In this document: positions 8,376 to 16,091 of the stretch, piece by piece
How the letters are laid out: each line of letters starts with the position of its first letter
How positions within the stretch are numbered: position 1 is the first letter of the stretch
Assembly (NCBI GenBank): GCA_003555185.1
Contig: PWFZ01000285.1
Span: forward strand, 1-19,414
DNA length: 19,414 nucleotides
From: Balneolaceae bacterium
GTDB taxonomy: Bacteria > Bacteroidota > Rhodothermia > Balneolales > Balneolaceae
Direction of reading: 5' to 3'
Program-made: the position numbers and the translations under genes
The notes under the pieces: model-generated
Database searches by the model: none
Told to the model about the DNA's origin: nothing
Seen by the model: the letters and a program-made list of their open reading frames with translations, nothing else

Positions 8376-9038
8376 ATGCGACGTGAAATAAACATAGTAG
8401 GAATAGTAATTTGGTTGATTGTAATTCAAGCAGTTCCGGAATTGCTAATAGGGCAATCCCCAAAAGAAGGCAGCATTGATTCTCTACATTATGATACTAA
8501 AAAAATAGACTCATTAGAGTATGTGAGGCCTTGGTTTGGTTCAAGGTTTGTACTTGAAAACGGAGTGTTTTTTGGTGAGTCCCATATTGGTGTCGAAGCT
8601 GTTATACTGCACCCTGATAGAACATTGTACGCCGGATTTTTTATAGGTAAAGTGGGTGGCCAGTCACTATTTCGTGATATTTCACTATATGAAGGTACAT
8701 GGGTTGGTGGGGTTGCACTGGGCCACCAAGTGTATTTAAGGGATGGTTTCTCTCCATCTGATCAAAATATTCTTGAATTCTATTTCAGGTCAGGATCGGG
8801 CCTGGGGGTCGGTAAGCCAGAACAGAACTCTGAAAATGGTACAAATATTTATGGTGGATTTCACACCCAGGGGTTAATTGGGGTACAACTGAAATTGTTT
8901 GATGATTTTTGGTTCTACACACAAGGAGGAGGACGATTACTGTGGTTTCCTAAGCTGGAAGAAATTGGGCTTTTAGGAATCCCGATAGTTGCGGTAGGCT
9001 TTCGGATTTCTACCAATTCCGGATTGTTTACTTATTAG
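8376..9038 (+). CDS. Exported protein of unknown function, beta-strand rich
   Basis: I do not recognise this 220-residue family. The N-terminus has a basic start (MRREIN) followed by a hydrophobic stretch (about 7-26) ending near IGQS, consistent with a Sec signal peptide. The rest is rich in short alternating hydrophobic strands, glycine and aromatics (YAGFFIGKVGG, GVALGHQVYL, LEFYFRSGSGLGVG, FWFYTQGGGRLLWF), as in outer-membrane or periplasmic beta proteins, and it ends with an aromatic residue (GLFTY). A small outer-membrane barrel is possible but not shown. The ATG follows a purine-rich ACAAGAGAG. The gene is divergent from the PKS operon and overlaps the MATE gene by 11 nt tail to tail. 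Codon use looks like its neighbours. Confidence 0.72.
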   Translation: MRREINIVGIVIWLIVIQAVPELLIGQSPKEGSIDSLHYDTKKIDSLEYVRPWFGSRFVLENGVFFGESHIGVEAVILHPDRTLYAGFFIGKVGGQSLFRDISLYEGTWVGGVALGHQVYLRDGFSPSDQNILEFYFRSGSGLGVGKPEQNSENGTNIYGGFHTQGLIGVQLKLFDDFWFYTQGGGRLLWFPKLEEIGLLGIPIVAVGFRISTNSGLFTY

Positions 9039-10389
9039 CGAGTTTTTTGGTGAGCAAATAGAATCGGATGTTGTGCATAATTCCGGCTGCCGTTAATCCC
9101 GCGATGAGTCCGCCCCAAAAGCCGGGAGCACCATATTCGAATGTAAATCCAAGAAGGTAGGCCACTGGAATTCCAATAACCCAATAAGCGACTAAATTTA
9201 CATACATAGGTACTTTAGTATCTTTCAAACCGCGAAGTGCGCCAAAACCGCTGACCTGCAATCCATCAGAAATCTGAAATATAGCTGCAAAGGCAAGAAG
9301 CTGTACGGCAATGGCAATTACCTCTTCGTCATTCGTATATATAGATGAAATTGTTTCCGGAAAAAGTACAAGCACAGAGGCGGTGCAGATCATAAAAAAG
9401 GTTGAAATAGCAACGCCGATATATCCTCTAAAACGAGCTTCCTCAGGCCGGCCCTTTCCAATGGAATTTCCTACGCGGGCAGAAATGGCGATGGAGAGTC
9501 CGAGTGGAATCATAAAGCAGATAGATGCAATATTTATGGCAACCTGATGCCCGGCAATTTCCAGTGTGCTAAGTGTACTGATTAACAAGCTTACTACGGC
9601 AAACATACTTACTTCCATCGAAGAACTGATTCCAATAGGAGTTCCAACCTTCACCAGTTCTGATAAATATTTTTTCTCGGGCCATCGGAATTTGCCGAAA
9701 ATATCAAACCGTTTGTAGGGCTTATGGCTCGCAGTAAACCAAAGCATTGCCAAAAACATGATGGTAAAAACGATGGAAGAGGCGTATCCGGTACCAACCG
9801 CGCCGAGTTGTGGGAATCCAAATTTCCCGAACATTAAGACATAGTTTGCGGGAATGTTAACCAGCGTACCAATGATAGCGATGTACATTGCGGGCCGGGT
9901 GACGGAAAGCCCTTCATTAAAATACCGCAGGGCTGCATAGGCAAAAGCAGGGAAGATACCCCAGCTGATAGCACGAAGATACCCCGATGCTATGGGGATG
10001 ATTTCGTCGGTCACCTGAAGCGCAACAAAAACGAAATCGAGATTTCGAAGAATGAAAAAACCGGGAATGGCCAGTATAAAACCTAGCCATAACACCTGAC
10101 GTGCATTTTTTCCGATTTGATAAAAATGTCGTCCCCCAACATTTTGGGCAACGATAGGAGTGACGGCCATCATACAGCCAAGACAAAGTACAACTACCGG
10201 CATAAGCACACTGGTACCAACCGCGATCGCTGCAAGATCCTGAGGAGAGAGGCGCCCGGCCATAATCGTATCCACAAAGCTCATGCTCATCTGCAGAAGC
10301 TGCGCGATAATAACCGGCCCGCCGATTTTCATCAGTAACCGGGCTTCAGTTTTAATTTCGTTCTGGTATGTTTTGTCCCTGATTTTCAT
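9028..10389 (-). CDS. MATE-family multidrug/metabolite efflux transporter (NorM type)
   Basis: Inner-membrane cation-coupled exporter with twelve expected membrane helices. From the ATG at 10389 it is 453 residues, the normal NorM length. The family signature FVDTIMAGRLS is near 38-48, where Asp40 corresponds to the conserved helix-1 aspartate of NorM proteins. Two homologous halves are visible, the second starting near ELVKVGTPIGISSSMEVSMFAVVSLL. An in-frame TTG at 10428 would add 13 residues (MQIFVPFASIISA), but the ATG gives a conventional charged N-terminus (MKIRDKTYQNEIKTEAR), so I chose it. It lies 123 nt downstream of the large sensor kinase on the same strand and may be read through from it. 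Substrate is unknown; export of the nearby polyketide product is an attractive but untested idea. Confidence 0.93.
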   Translation of the reverse strand: MKIRDKTYQNEIKTEARLLMKIGGPVIIAQLLQMSMSFVDTIMAGRLSPQDLAAIAVGTSVLMPVVVLCLGCMMAVTPIVAQNVGGRHFYQIGKNARQVLWLGFILAIPGFFILRNLDFVFVALQVTDEIIPIASGYLRAISWGIFPAFAYAALRYFNEGLSVTRPAMYIAIIGTLVNIPANYVLMFGKFGFPQLGAVGTGYASSIVFTIMFLAMLWFTASHKPYKRFDIFGKFRWPEKKYLSELVKVGTPIGISSSMEVSMFAVVSLLISTLSTLEIAGHQVAINIASICFMIPLGLSIAISARVGNSIGKGRPEEARFRGYIGVAISTFFMICTASVLVLFPETISSIYTNDEEVIAIAVQLLAFAAIFQISDGLQVSGFGALRGLKDTKVPMYVNLVAYWVIGIPVAYLLGFTFEYGAPGFWGGLIAGLTAAGIMHNIRFYLLTKKLANK

Positions 10390-10512
10390 GGCTGAAATTA
10401 TTGATGCAAATGGTACAAAAATTTGCAACCAATAGTGCTTTGCCGAGAGGGAAATTTCTTTTTCTTGATGAAACTCTTCAAGTGTGTCTCAAGGCAAAGA
10501 AGTGCACTGATT

Positions 10513-13500
10513 TTATTCTGTTTCTTCTGGATTTACGGGGAGTTCTATAGAAAATGTGGTTCCTTTATTAACCGTAGAAGAAAAAGTGATTGAACCATTG
10601 TGTGCGTCTATAATCTTTTTGGTTATTGCAAGTCCTAAACCGGTTCCTGAAGATTTAGTGGAGAAATTCGGAACGAAAATGCGACCTTTGTCTTCTTCTG
10701 CAATTCCTTTCCCCCGGTCCGTAACGGTAATCTGAATTGTCTTTCCCCGTTTAAAAGCATTTAATTCAATTTTACAGGGGTCGGTTTCGGAAGCTTCAAT
10801 ACTATTTTTAATCAGATTGATAATTACGCGCCGTATTTCATCTGCTACACAGTGGACGGTAAGGTCTGTATGTTGAAATTTAGTGACGACGATAACTTTG
10901 TCATCATGATTATAAAGTTCGGCTACTGACAGGAGAAGCTTTTTGAGGTCAACCGGCTCAAAAGGCTCCCGAATGGGTTTTGAAAATTTGGAAAAATCAG
11001 ATGCGATTTTGTTTAAAGATTCGATCTGTTCTATGATGTTTGCAGCTGTTTTTTCGATTTTGGGTTTTAACTCAAGTACATTATCCGGATTAGCTTCAAG
11101 CTGACGCTGCAGATGCTGAAGATTAAGCTTCATCGGAGTTAATGGGTTTTTAATTTCATGGGCAACCTGTTGAGCCATTTCCTGCCATGCCGATTCCCGT
11201 TCCGCTTTAATTAATTCTTTGCGGGCCTCATCAAGCCGGAAAACCATTTGATTATATGCAAATGCGAGCGAACCAATTTCGTCTTTGCTAGAGATGTTGA
11301 TTTTAGTCTGCCGTTCCCCGCGTGAGATTTTATTCAGTCCGCGCTGTATAATTTGAAGTGGTCTGGTCAGGCGATTTGACAATGCTACCGATCCAATAAT
11401 AAAGAGGGTAAATAGTGCCAGGTAAATGGCAAATAGATAGCTTGTTGTTTCAAGTAATTGTTCGGTATAAACCGGCGATTGCACAAATGTAGGAATGGCA
11501 ATGACACCAACCGGCTCGTTATTGTCATCAAGAACGGCTCTGAAACCAACAAGAAGGGTTTCGCTGCCGAGTTGCACTTTTCTAACCACATGTCGGCGCT
11601 CCCTGTTGTAGAGAAATTCGTAGACATCGTAAGGGAGGATTTTGGGTATAAGGTTTTGCTGAAATATTTGAGGGGTGGTGGATTCCTCTACCCAAACATT
11701 CTTATAAAAAATTGCATCTACATTCAATGGAGACGTTAGTTCGGCCAATGGAAGCGAAAAGTCCTCATCGGTAAAATCTGCAGCCAACCGAACAGATTCA
11801 CTCAGGTTTTTCAGTTCATAAACGAGTTCGCGCTGCAGATTTTTTTCGCTTTGATTACTGACCGCATATTGAGTTGCAAAAATAAGTACCGTAAGGAATA
11901 AAAAAGTAGCAAGGGTTAGACCATCAATCAACCGATGTTGAAATCGTTTACTCTGGCCGAATAGTTTAAATTTTTTAAATCCGAGTATGGACAATATTCC
12001 CATCGTAAACAGGCCAAAGAATACAAGGACGATTAGCAGCCTGAAGTAAGAAAAGAGATGATTATTGTAGGCGGGGCGTGGCGTACTTACTTTAATAATG
12101 TTTCTTTCACCGGTTTTGAGAAGGATTTCGCGAAATGCACCCTGGGAAGTGATAGTTGTCAGATAAGCAATGGAATCTTCCATAGCGATGTTCATCTCAA
12201 TATCGGACAGGCGGTTGTACTCTGGCTGATCTGTATATATTCCTTTAGTAGCACTTCGAGTTACCCTATTCCCTGAAAATTCAGCCATATAGAAGCTTTT
12301 TTTCCACTCTTCACCTGTGGCTGCAGCAAGTACAGCTCGTATCGGTTTATTGAAGTCAGGTCGTTCCTGATATACTGCCCCGAAAATCCATGCTAAAATA
12401 GAACCGGGGTTCTCGGCATCGTAAATTGGGATCCACCCCCGGTGGAATGATCTGTAATCTTCGCCGATTCCATCAGGCCTGCCCCATGTAACCGGACGGT
12501 TTGTCTCCATTCGAATTTGTTCTCCTCTGTGTGACCGGAGCATCAGGTCTGTATCGAACAGTGCAGTCCACGCAGGGGAATCAAGACTGGTTGAGTAATC
12601 CGAAATGAGTTCTCCGTCAGGAAAAAGAAGTTTTACATCAAATGTAAATCTCTGCCAGTCCGGACTTATTTTCGATTGAATAATCTGTTGAAACCGGCTT
12701 CGCAATAAGTTTGTGTTTTCAGTGGCTCCCACTTCGGTAAGAGGGCTTAATTCCTGCTCGAGTTCTGTAAGTAGATTTCGTAAAATAATTCTTCCATCAC
12801 TGTCCTGTTCTTCGGAATACTCGATGGCTACATCCAGCAGTTCGCGATCGGTTCTTTCTGATGTAGTATTCCAGACAACCATATAGATGAAAATGGATGT
12901 GATGAAAACGCCAATCATCATTTTTCTAAAACCTGATGTTGTTGCAAAATAGTTGGGGTGATAAGCTATAAACCAGGCAGTAAAGATAAATACAAAATAG
13001 AGAAGCAGAATAATTAGTAACTGCCACCGGATGAAAAGGTCAACATTTAGAAACTGATTACTTAGAAATGCAAAGGTAACGAAGCTGAATGTGGTAGCAA
13101 TAAATATGAGGATGGCTTTATCTTCCTCAAGTTTAAATAAAAAGTGACCGATGGAGATACAGATACCTGCTGCCGCCAGAAGAAATATGGCTGTGCTGAG
13201 GTAGTAGAGGAATGAGTTGACATGAGGGATCAATTCGAGGTCAAGCAGGGGAATAGTTGTTTCCACTGTTAAATTCTGGGTACTTGTGACAAAAAACAGA
13301 AGAATTAAAAATTGTACTATTCCAAACAGAAGTGACAGTAGCACACCTTGTATCTGCAGTTTATTTACTCCGATTCGCTTATAACCCTTTAGTGCATTAA
13401 AGGTGACGAGAAAGAACAGAGATAGAAAGAATGCGTTAAAAATGTAATCTCCCAATAGCAGCTGGTTTCCCATCATTTCGGAGGAGCCATCTGCAAGATA

Positions 13501-14385
13501 GATTTCAATCCAGGTGAGGATGAGCCCCGACCCGGATATTGCATACCAGGCAACTGCCAGTACTCCGACCTGAGAAAGAATTGCTGCAGGATGCTTTTTG
13601 GTAATTGAAAAAATGATGAACACTACAAACAGAGTAATAAAAATGGCGATATGAAAAACTATTCGCCATTGTGATACCCATTCATCGTGTATCTTTTGAT
13701 AAGATTCCAGGTCACTAAGTTTTGAAAATGCTACTCCAACAGAATCCGATACAGACGTTGATAATGTTCGGTAAAAAAGTGGTTCATCCGGTAATGGATC
13801 AAAAAAGCTATAATTGACGGGGTATAGATTACTCAGAGAAGAATGATCTGCCAGATCAAATGATATATTATCCGTAAATGGCAGATTTGTTGACTGCTCC
13901 AGCTTTTTAGCAGTTAATAGTCTGTAACTGGTATCTCTTGCTGTAAAGGCAACTTCACCCAGTAAAAATGAGACGTTATTTGATCTTGATACGGATGTAC
14001 GAACAGTATCATTATCATGGGTAATAAAGCCGGGTGAGGGTGTTAAACTAAAGCCTGACCAACTCCATGGTAATTCGTTTTTATAAAGCGTGGCGCCCCA
14101 AAAATCCTGATTAGATAGTGCTTGATAGATGAGTTGCCTGTTCTGCTCATTTTGCAGTAACCCCTGAATTTGCACGGAAATTTCGTGGGTTTCCTCAACT
14201 AAATTGTTCTTTAAATCCAGGTAAACTGATTCCGCCTCATTCAGACTTTCATTTATTAAAAGTTCAGGATTTTCTAAATCCTCGAGGTGAGATCGTTCAA
14301 TAAGTTCAAATGCTCCATAGCCAATAACCACCATCATAAAAACGGTAAGTGATATCGCAAGGGGATTTTTCAGGTAAGCTTTCAA
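10513..14385 (-). CDS. Very large multi-pass NtrY-like sensor histidine kinase
   Basis: 1290-residue membrane sensor kinase. The order read from the sequence is: TM about 9-28; extracytoplasmic region about 30-240; a block of about eight hydrophobic segments (about 241-505); a second extracytoplasmic region (about 506-778); TMs about 780-802 and 820-840; a third loop (about 842-981); TM about 982-1002; HAMP (about 1003-1055); HisKA with His1076 in AHEIKNPLTP; and an ATPase domain with N-box NLIKNSIEA (1190-1198), DRGKG (1223-1227) and GTGLGLAI (1247-1254). AWQEMAQQVAHEIKNPLTPMKL is typical of NtrY kinases. The start is TTG: an in-frame TAA lies 12 nt upstream with no ATG between, and starting at Met17 would cut the first membrane segment. 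No response regulator is adjacent. It follows rsfS by 60 nt on the same strand. Confidence 0.92.
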   Translation of the reverse strand: MKAYLKNPLAISLTVFMMVVIGYGAFELIERSHLEDLENPELLINESLNEAESVYLDLKNNLVEETHEISVQIQGLLQNEQNRQLIYQALSNQDFWGATLYKNELPWSWSGFSLTPSPGFITHDNDTVRTSVSRSNNVSFLLGEVAFTARDTSYRLLTAKKLEQSTNLPFTDNISFDLADHSSLSNLYPVNYSFFDPLPDEPLFYRTLSTSVSDSVGVAFSKLSDLESYQKIHDEWVSQWRIVFHIAIFITLFVVFIIFSITKKHPAAILSQVGVLAVAWYAISGSGLILTWIEIYLADGSSEMMGNQLLLGDYIFNAFFLSLFFLVTFNALKGYKRIGVNKLQIQGVLLSLLFGIVQFLILLFFVTSTQNLTVETTIPLLDLELIPHVNSFLYYLSTAIFLLAAAGICISIGHFLFKLEEDKAILIFIATTFSFVTFAFLSNQFLNVDLFIRWQLLIILLLYFVFIFTAWFIAYHPNYFATTSGFRKMMIGVFITSIFIYMVVWNTTSERTDRELLDVAIEYSEEQDSDGRIILRNLLTELEQELSPLTEVGATENTNLLRSRFQQIIQSKISPDWQRFTFDVKLLFPDGELISDYSTSLDSPAWTALFDTDLMLRSHRGEQIRMETNRPVTWGRPDGIGEDYRSFHRGWIPIYDAENPGSILAWIFGAVYQERPDFNKPIRAVLAAATGEEWKKSFYMAEFSGNRVTRSATKGIYTDQPEYNRLSDIEMNIAMEDSIAYLTTITSQGAFREILLKTGERNIIKVSTPRPAYNNHLFSYFRLLIVLVFFGLFTMGILSILGFKKFKLFGQSKRFQHRLIDGLTLATFLFLTVLIFATQYAVSNQSEKNLQRELVYELKNLSESVRLAADFTDEDFSLPLAELTSPLNVDAIFYKNVWVEESTTPQIFQQNLIPKILPYDVYEFLYNRERRHVVRKVQLGSETLLVGFRAVLDDNNEPVGVIAIPTFVQSPVYTEQLLETTSYLFAIYLALFTLFIIGSVALSNRLTRPLQIIQRGLNKISRGERQTKINISSKDEIGSLAFAYNQMVFRLDEARKELIKAERESAWQEMAQQVAHEIKNPLTPMKLNLQHLQRQLEANPDNVLELKPKIEKTAANIIEQIESLNKIASDFSKFSKPIREPFEPVDLKKLLLSVAELYNHDDKVIVVTKFQHTDLTVHCVADEIRRVIINLIKNSIEASETDPCKIELNAFKRGKTIQITVTDRGKGIAEEDKGRIFVPNFSTKSSGTGLGLAITKKIIDAHNGSITFSSTVNKGTTFSIELPVNPEETE

Positions 14386-14445
14386 GATAATTTTGGTTTA
14401 GACAAATAATCACTGAACCCGGAAACTATGTATTAGAATGCAAAA

Positions 14446-14865
14446 TTACTTTGCATCTTCAAGTTCAGTACGTACTGCATCATTCCACATTCTTTCTACA
14501 CCGTAAAAATCTCTCTTTTCCTGGCTGAAAATATGAACAACGACATTCACATAATCTAAAATTATCCAGCGTCTGGCATCCAATCCTTCTTTTTGCCAAA
14601 CAGCTTCTCCAATATCCTTTTTTGTCATCTCGGTAACGCTGTTGGCTAAAGCCCGAATCTGCGTTTCTGATGTTCCGTGGCAGACGATGAAATAGTCTGT
14701 TAATGTTGTAAGTCCTCTAACATCCAATAGAACAATATCTTTTGCTTTCTTTTCGTGAAGTGCATTTGTAATGGATTCAATAAGTGCTGATGAATCAATT
14801 GTTTCGCCTTCCGAATCAGCTTTAAATTGATCGGATGGCTTCTCTTTACTTTTGGTCATAGGCAT
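14446..14865 (-). CDS. rsfS: Ribosome silencing factor RsfS (YbeB/Iojap family)
   Basis: Binds ribosomal protein uL14 on the large subunit and blocks subunit joining when nutrients fall. The 139 residues contain the complete RsfS domain from about residue 27 (ALIESITNALHEKKAKDIVLLDVRGLTTLTDYFIVCHG) to FYGVERMWNDA, including TSETQIRALANSV and the LDARRWIILDYVNVVVHIF core. The first 25 residues are a polar, charged extension (SKEKPSDQFKADSEGE) of the kind often variable in this family. The gene starts 4 nt after the stop of the LytR_C gene, so the two are translationally linked; the LytR/LytR_C-rsfS neighbourhood recurs in several phyla. A second ATG at codon 3 could also serve as start, with no practical difference. 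Confidence 0.95.
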   Translation of the reverse strand: MPMTKSKEKPSDQFKADSEGETIDSSALIESITNALHEKKAKDIVLLDVRGLTTLTDYFIVCHGTSETQIRALANSVTEMTKKDIGEAVWQKEGLDARRWIILDYVNVVVHIFSQEKRDFYGVERMWNDAVRTELEDAK

Positions 14866-14869
14866 CTGT

Positions 14870-15325
14870 TTATAAGTTTAATGTTTCGTAATCTGAACCA
14901 ATAATTAGTGTAACGTCAAGATAAAATTCGTGAGATTCTTCCCTTAAAATCTGTGAACGGGGTATTCCAATAGCATCTGCAACTCTTCTCGCATTGTCAA
15001 TTTTGTTACTTCTGGCGATGACAAATGTATTTTTAACATTGAAATGGTCGAAGTTACCGGTCTCTATTACATCGAACCCATAACGTCGGAGAGTACCAGT
15101 GTAAGCTGTAGCAATACCGGGTACACCACAACCATTTAATACTTCGATTTGAATTACATTACTAATCAGTGCGGGATCCGGATCAACACGATCTGCAACA
15201 ATTCTCGGGTAGATGAATCTTGTAACGAGTGCAAAAACGAGAACGAAAAGAAGAACACTTAAAAAACCTATGGAAGTGTTCAATAAAAGGGATGACTGCT
15301 CTGTTGTTTTTTTAATTTTAGACAT
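14870..15325 (-). CDS. Membrane-anchored LytR_C-domain protein
   Basis: 151 residues: a short cytoplasmic basic start, one membrane helix (about 14-38), and an extracytoplasmic LytR/CpsA/Psr C-terminal (LytR_C) domain from about 57 to 146. The domain signature IQIEVLNGCGVPGIA (58-72) followed by LRRYGFDVIETGNFDHF and TLIIGSDY is clear. The catalytic LCP phosphotransferase domain that precedes LytR_C in full LytR proteins is absent, so this is not a teichoic-acid or glycan ligase; the stand-alone domain is presumed to bind envelope partners. It lies between the small exported protein (8-nt gap) and rsfS (4-nt gap) in one operon. Its biochemical role is not known. Confidence 0.88.
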   Translation of the reverse strand: MSKIKKTTEQSSLLLNTSIGFLSVLLFVLVFALVTRFIYPRIVADRVDPDPALISNVIQIEVLNGCGVPGIATAYTGTLRRYGFDVIETGNFDHFNVKNTFVIARSNKIDNARRVADAIGIPRSQILREESHEFYLDVTLIIGSDYETLNL

Positions 15326-15333
15326 TCAGACGA

Positions 15334-15831
15334 TTAATACCACGTAGATCTTCTATCGAATGGAGAGTACATTCCTCTGTCTAACCCATATCCGCCATAA
15401 GGAGAGTAATATGAAGGACGTTGTGATACTTCAAGCGAGATAGAGGAATTATCAGAAAGCTGATAATTGATTCTTGCCCGATCAAGAATCACACGTGCAC
15501 CTAAATCGTTGTTGGTCATAAAACTATTACCAAAAGGAGAGTGCAGCAGAGATACATCAACCTGAGCATCTAGATTATCACTGATATTGAAAAACATGGA
15601 ATTGGTATAGGCATTTAAATTTTGAGTCTGCCCACCGATATTGGCAAATGTCATCGAATAGGAGTGTCCCATAGTCATATTTAGCAAGCCCATAATACCG
15701 GGAGATGAAGAAGATGTGTGAGAAACTGTCCCTGTATAATCATTAGGTGGGTTTAAATCATCTCTTAATTGTGCGTCAGCAACTGAAACGCCCAAAAACA
15801 TAATTAATAAAACAGTAGTAAGAAATTTCAT
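15334..15831 (-). CDS. Small exported protein of unknown function, likely envelope-associated
   Basis: 165 residues, not assigned to a known family. A classic signal peptide is visible (MKFLTTVLLIMFLGVSVADA, cleavage likely after ADA at residue 20). The mature part starts polar and Ser-rich (about 34-44), then alternates beta-like segments (SYSMTFANIGG, NSMFFNISDNLDAQVDVSLL, GARVILDRARINYQL, SSISLEVSQR). It ends in a Tyr/Gly/Pro-rich tail (about 138-165) finishing in WY. This fits a small outer-membrane or surface protein, with function unknown. It is the first gene of the operon with LytR_C, rsfS and perhaps the large kinase, which suggests a conserved envelope-linked role. A promoter-like pair lies upstream at 15868-15898. 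Confidence 0.8.
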   Translation of the reverse strand: MKFLTTVLLIMFLGVSVADAQLRDDLNPPNDYTGTVSHTSSSSPGIMGLLNMTMGHSYSMTFANIGGQTQNLNAYTNSMFFNISDNLDAQVDVSLLHSPFGNSFMTNNDLGARVILDRARINYQLSDNSSISLEVSQRPSYYSPYGGYGLDRGMYSPFDRRSTWY

Positions 15832-15867
15832 GGGTATGTACCAAATTAGATGAAATATATTCCTTTA

Positions 15868-15898
15868 TAATAATACGCAATCAGCCACAGTTAACAAA
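15868..15898 (-). promoter_or_regulatory. Candidate promoter of the exported protein-LytR_C-rsfS operon
   Basis: On the minus strand TTTG (15898-15895), a 19-nt spacer and TATTATTA (15875-15868) match the Bacteroidetes-type layout, with two mismatches in the -7 box. Transcription would start about 30 nt before the ATG at 15831. Confidence 0.36.
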
Positions 15899-16010
15899 CA
15901 AAATCAAATAAAAATTGTTGGAAAAGGAGATGTTATTTTGAATGATATCTTGTTGCCAGCAGAAGCCTAACGAAAAGAAGTGAAAGAATAGTGTGCAAAC
16001 AAAGTTGTTC

Positions 16011-16041
16011 TTGTAGTGCCAAAGAAAATACAATATATTAT
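16011..16041 (+). promoter_or_regulatory. Candidate promoter of the queA-ispD-ispF-dedA operon
   Basis: TTG at 16011-16013, a 20-nt spacer and TATATTAT at 16034-16041. The -7 box is nearly the same as that proposed for purU (TATATTAA). The predicted leader is about 45 nt and lacks a strong Shine-Dalgarno sequence. Confidence 0.35.
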
Positions 16042-16091
16042 TAGGCTAACATATTTTCAAAGTAAATACCCAAAAAAAGACACCTCAGCGT

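Noticed and set aside
10390..10428. MATE start extended to TTG at 10428
   Set aside because: The ATG at 10389 gives a normal NorM-length protein with a charged N-terminus; the extension uses a rare start and adds a hydrophobic stretch atypical for the family.
10435..10507. Imperfect inverted repeat (GTGCTTTGCC and GGCAAAGAAGTGCAC) between the kinase and MATE genes as a terminator
   Set aside because: The arms are about 50 nt apart, interrupted, and not followed by a T tract on the minus strand.
11385..12276. Extra reading frames on both strands within the large kinase gene
   Set aside because: The kinase frame is continuous through these positions with recognisable membrane and sensor segments, so these are shadow frames.
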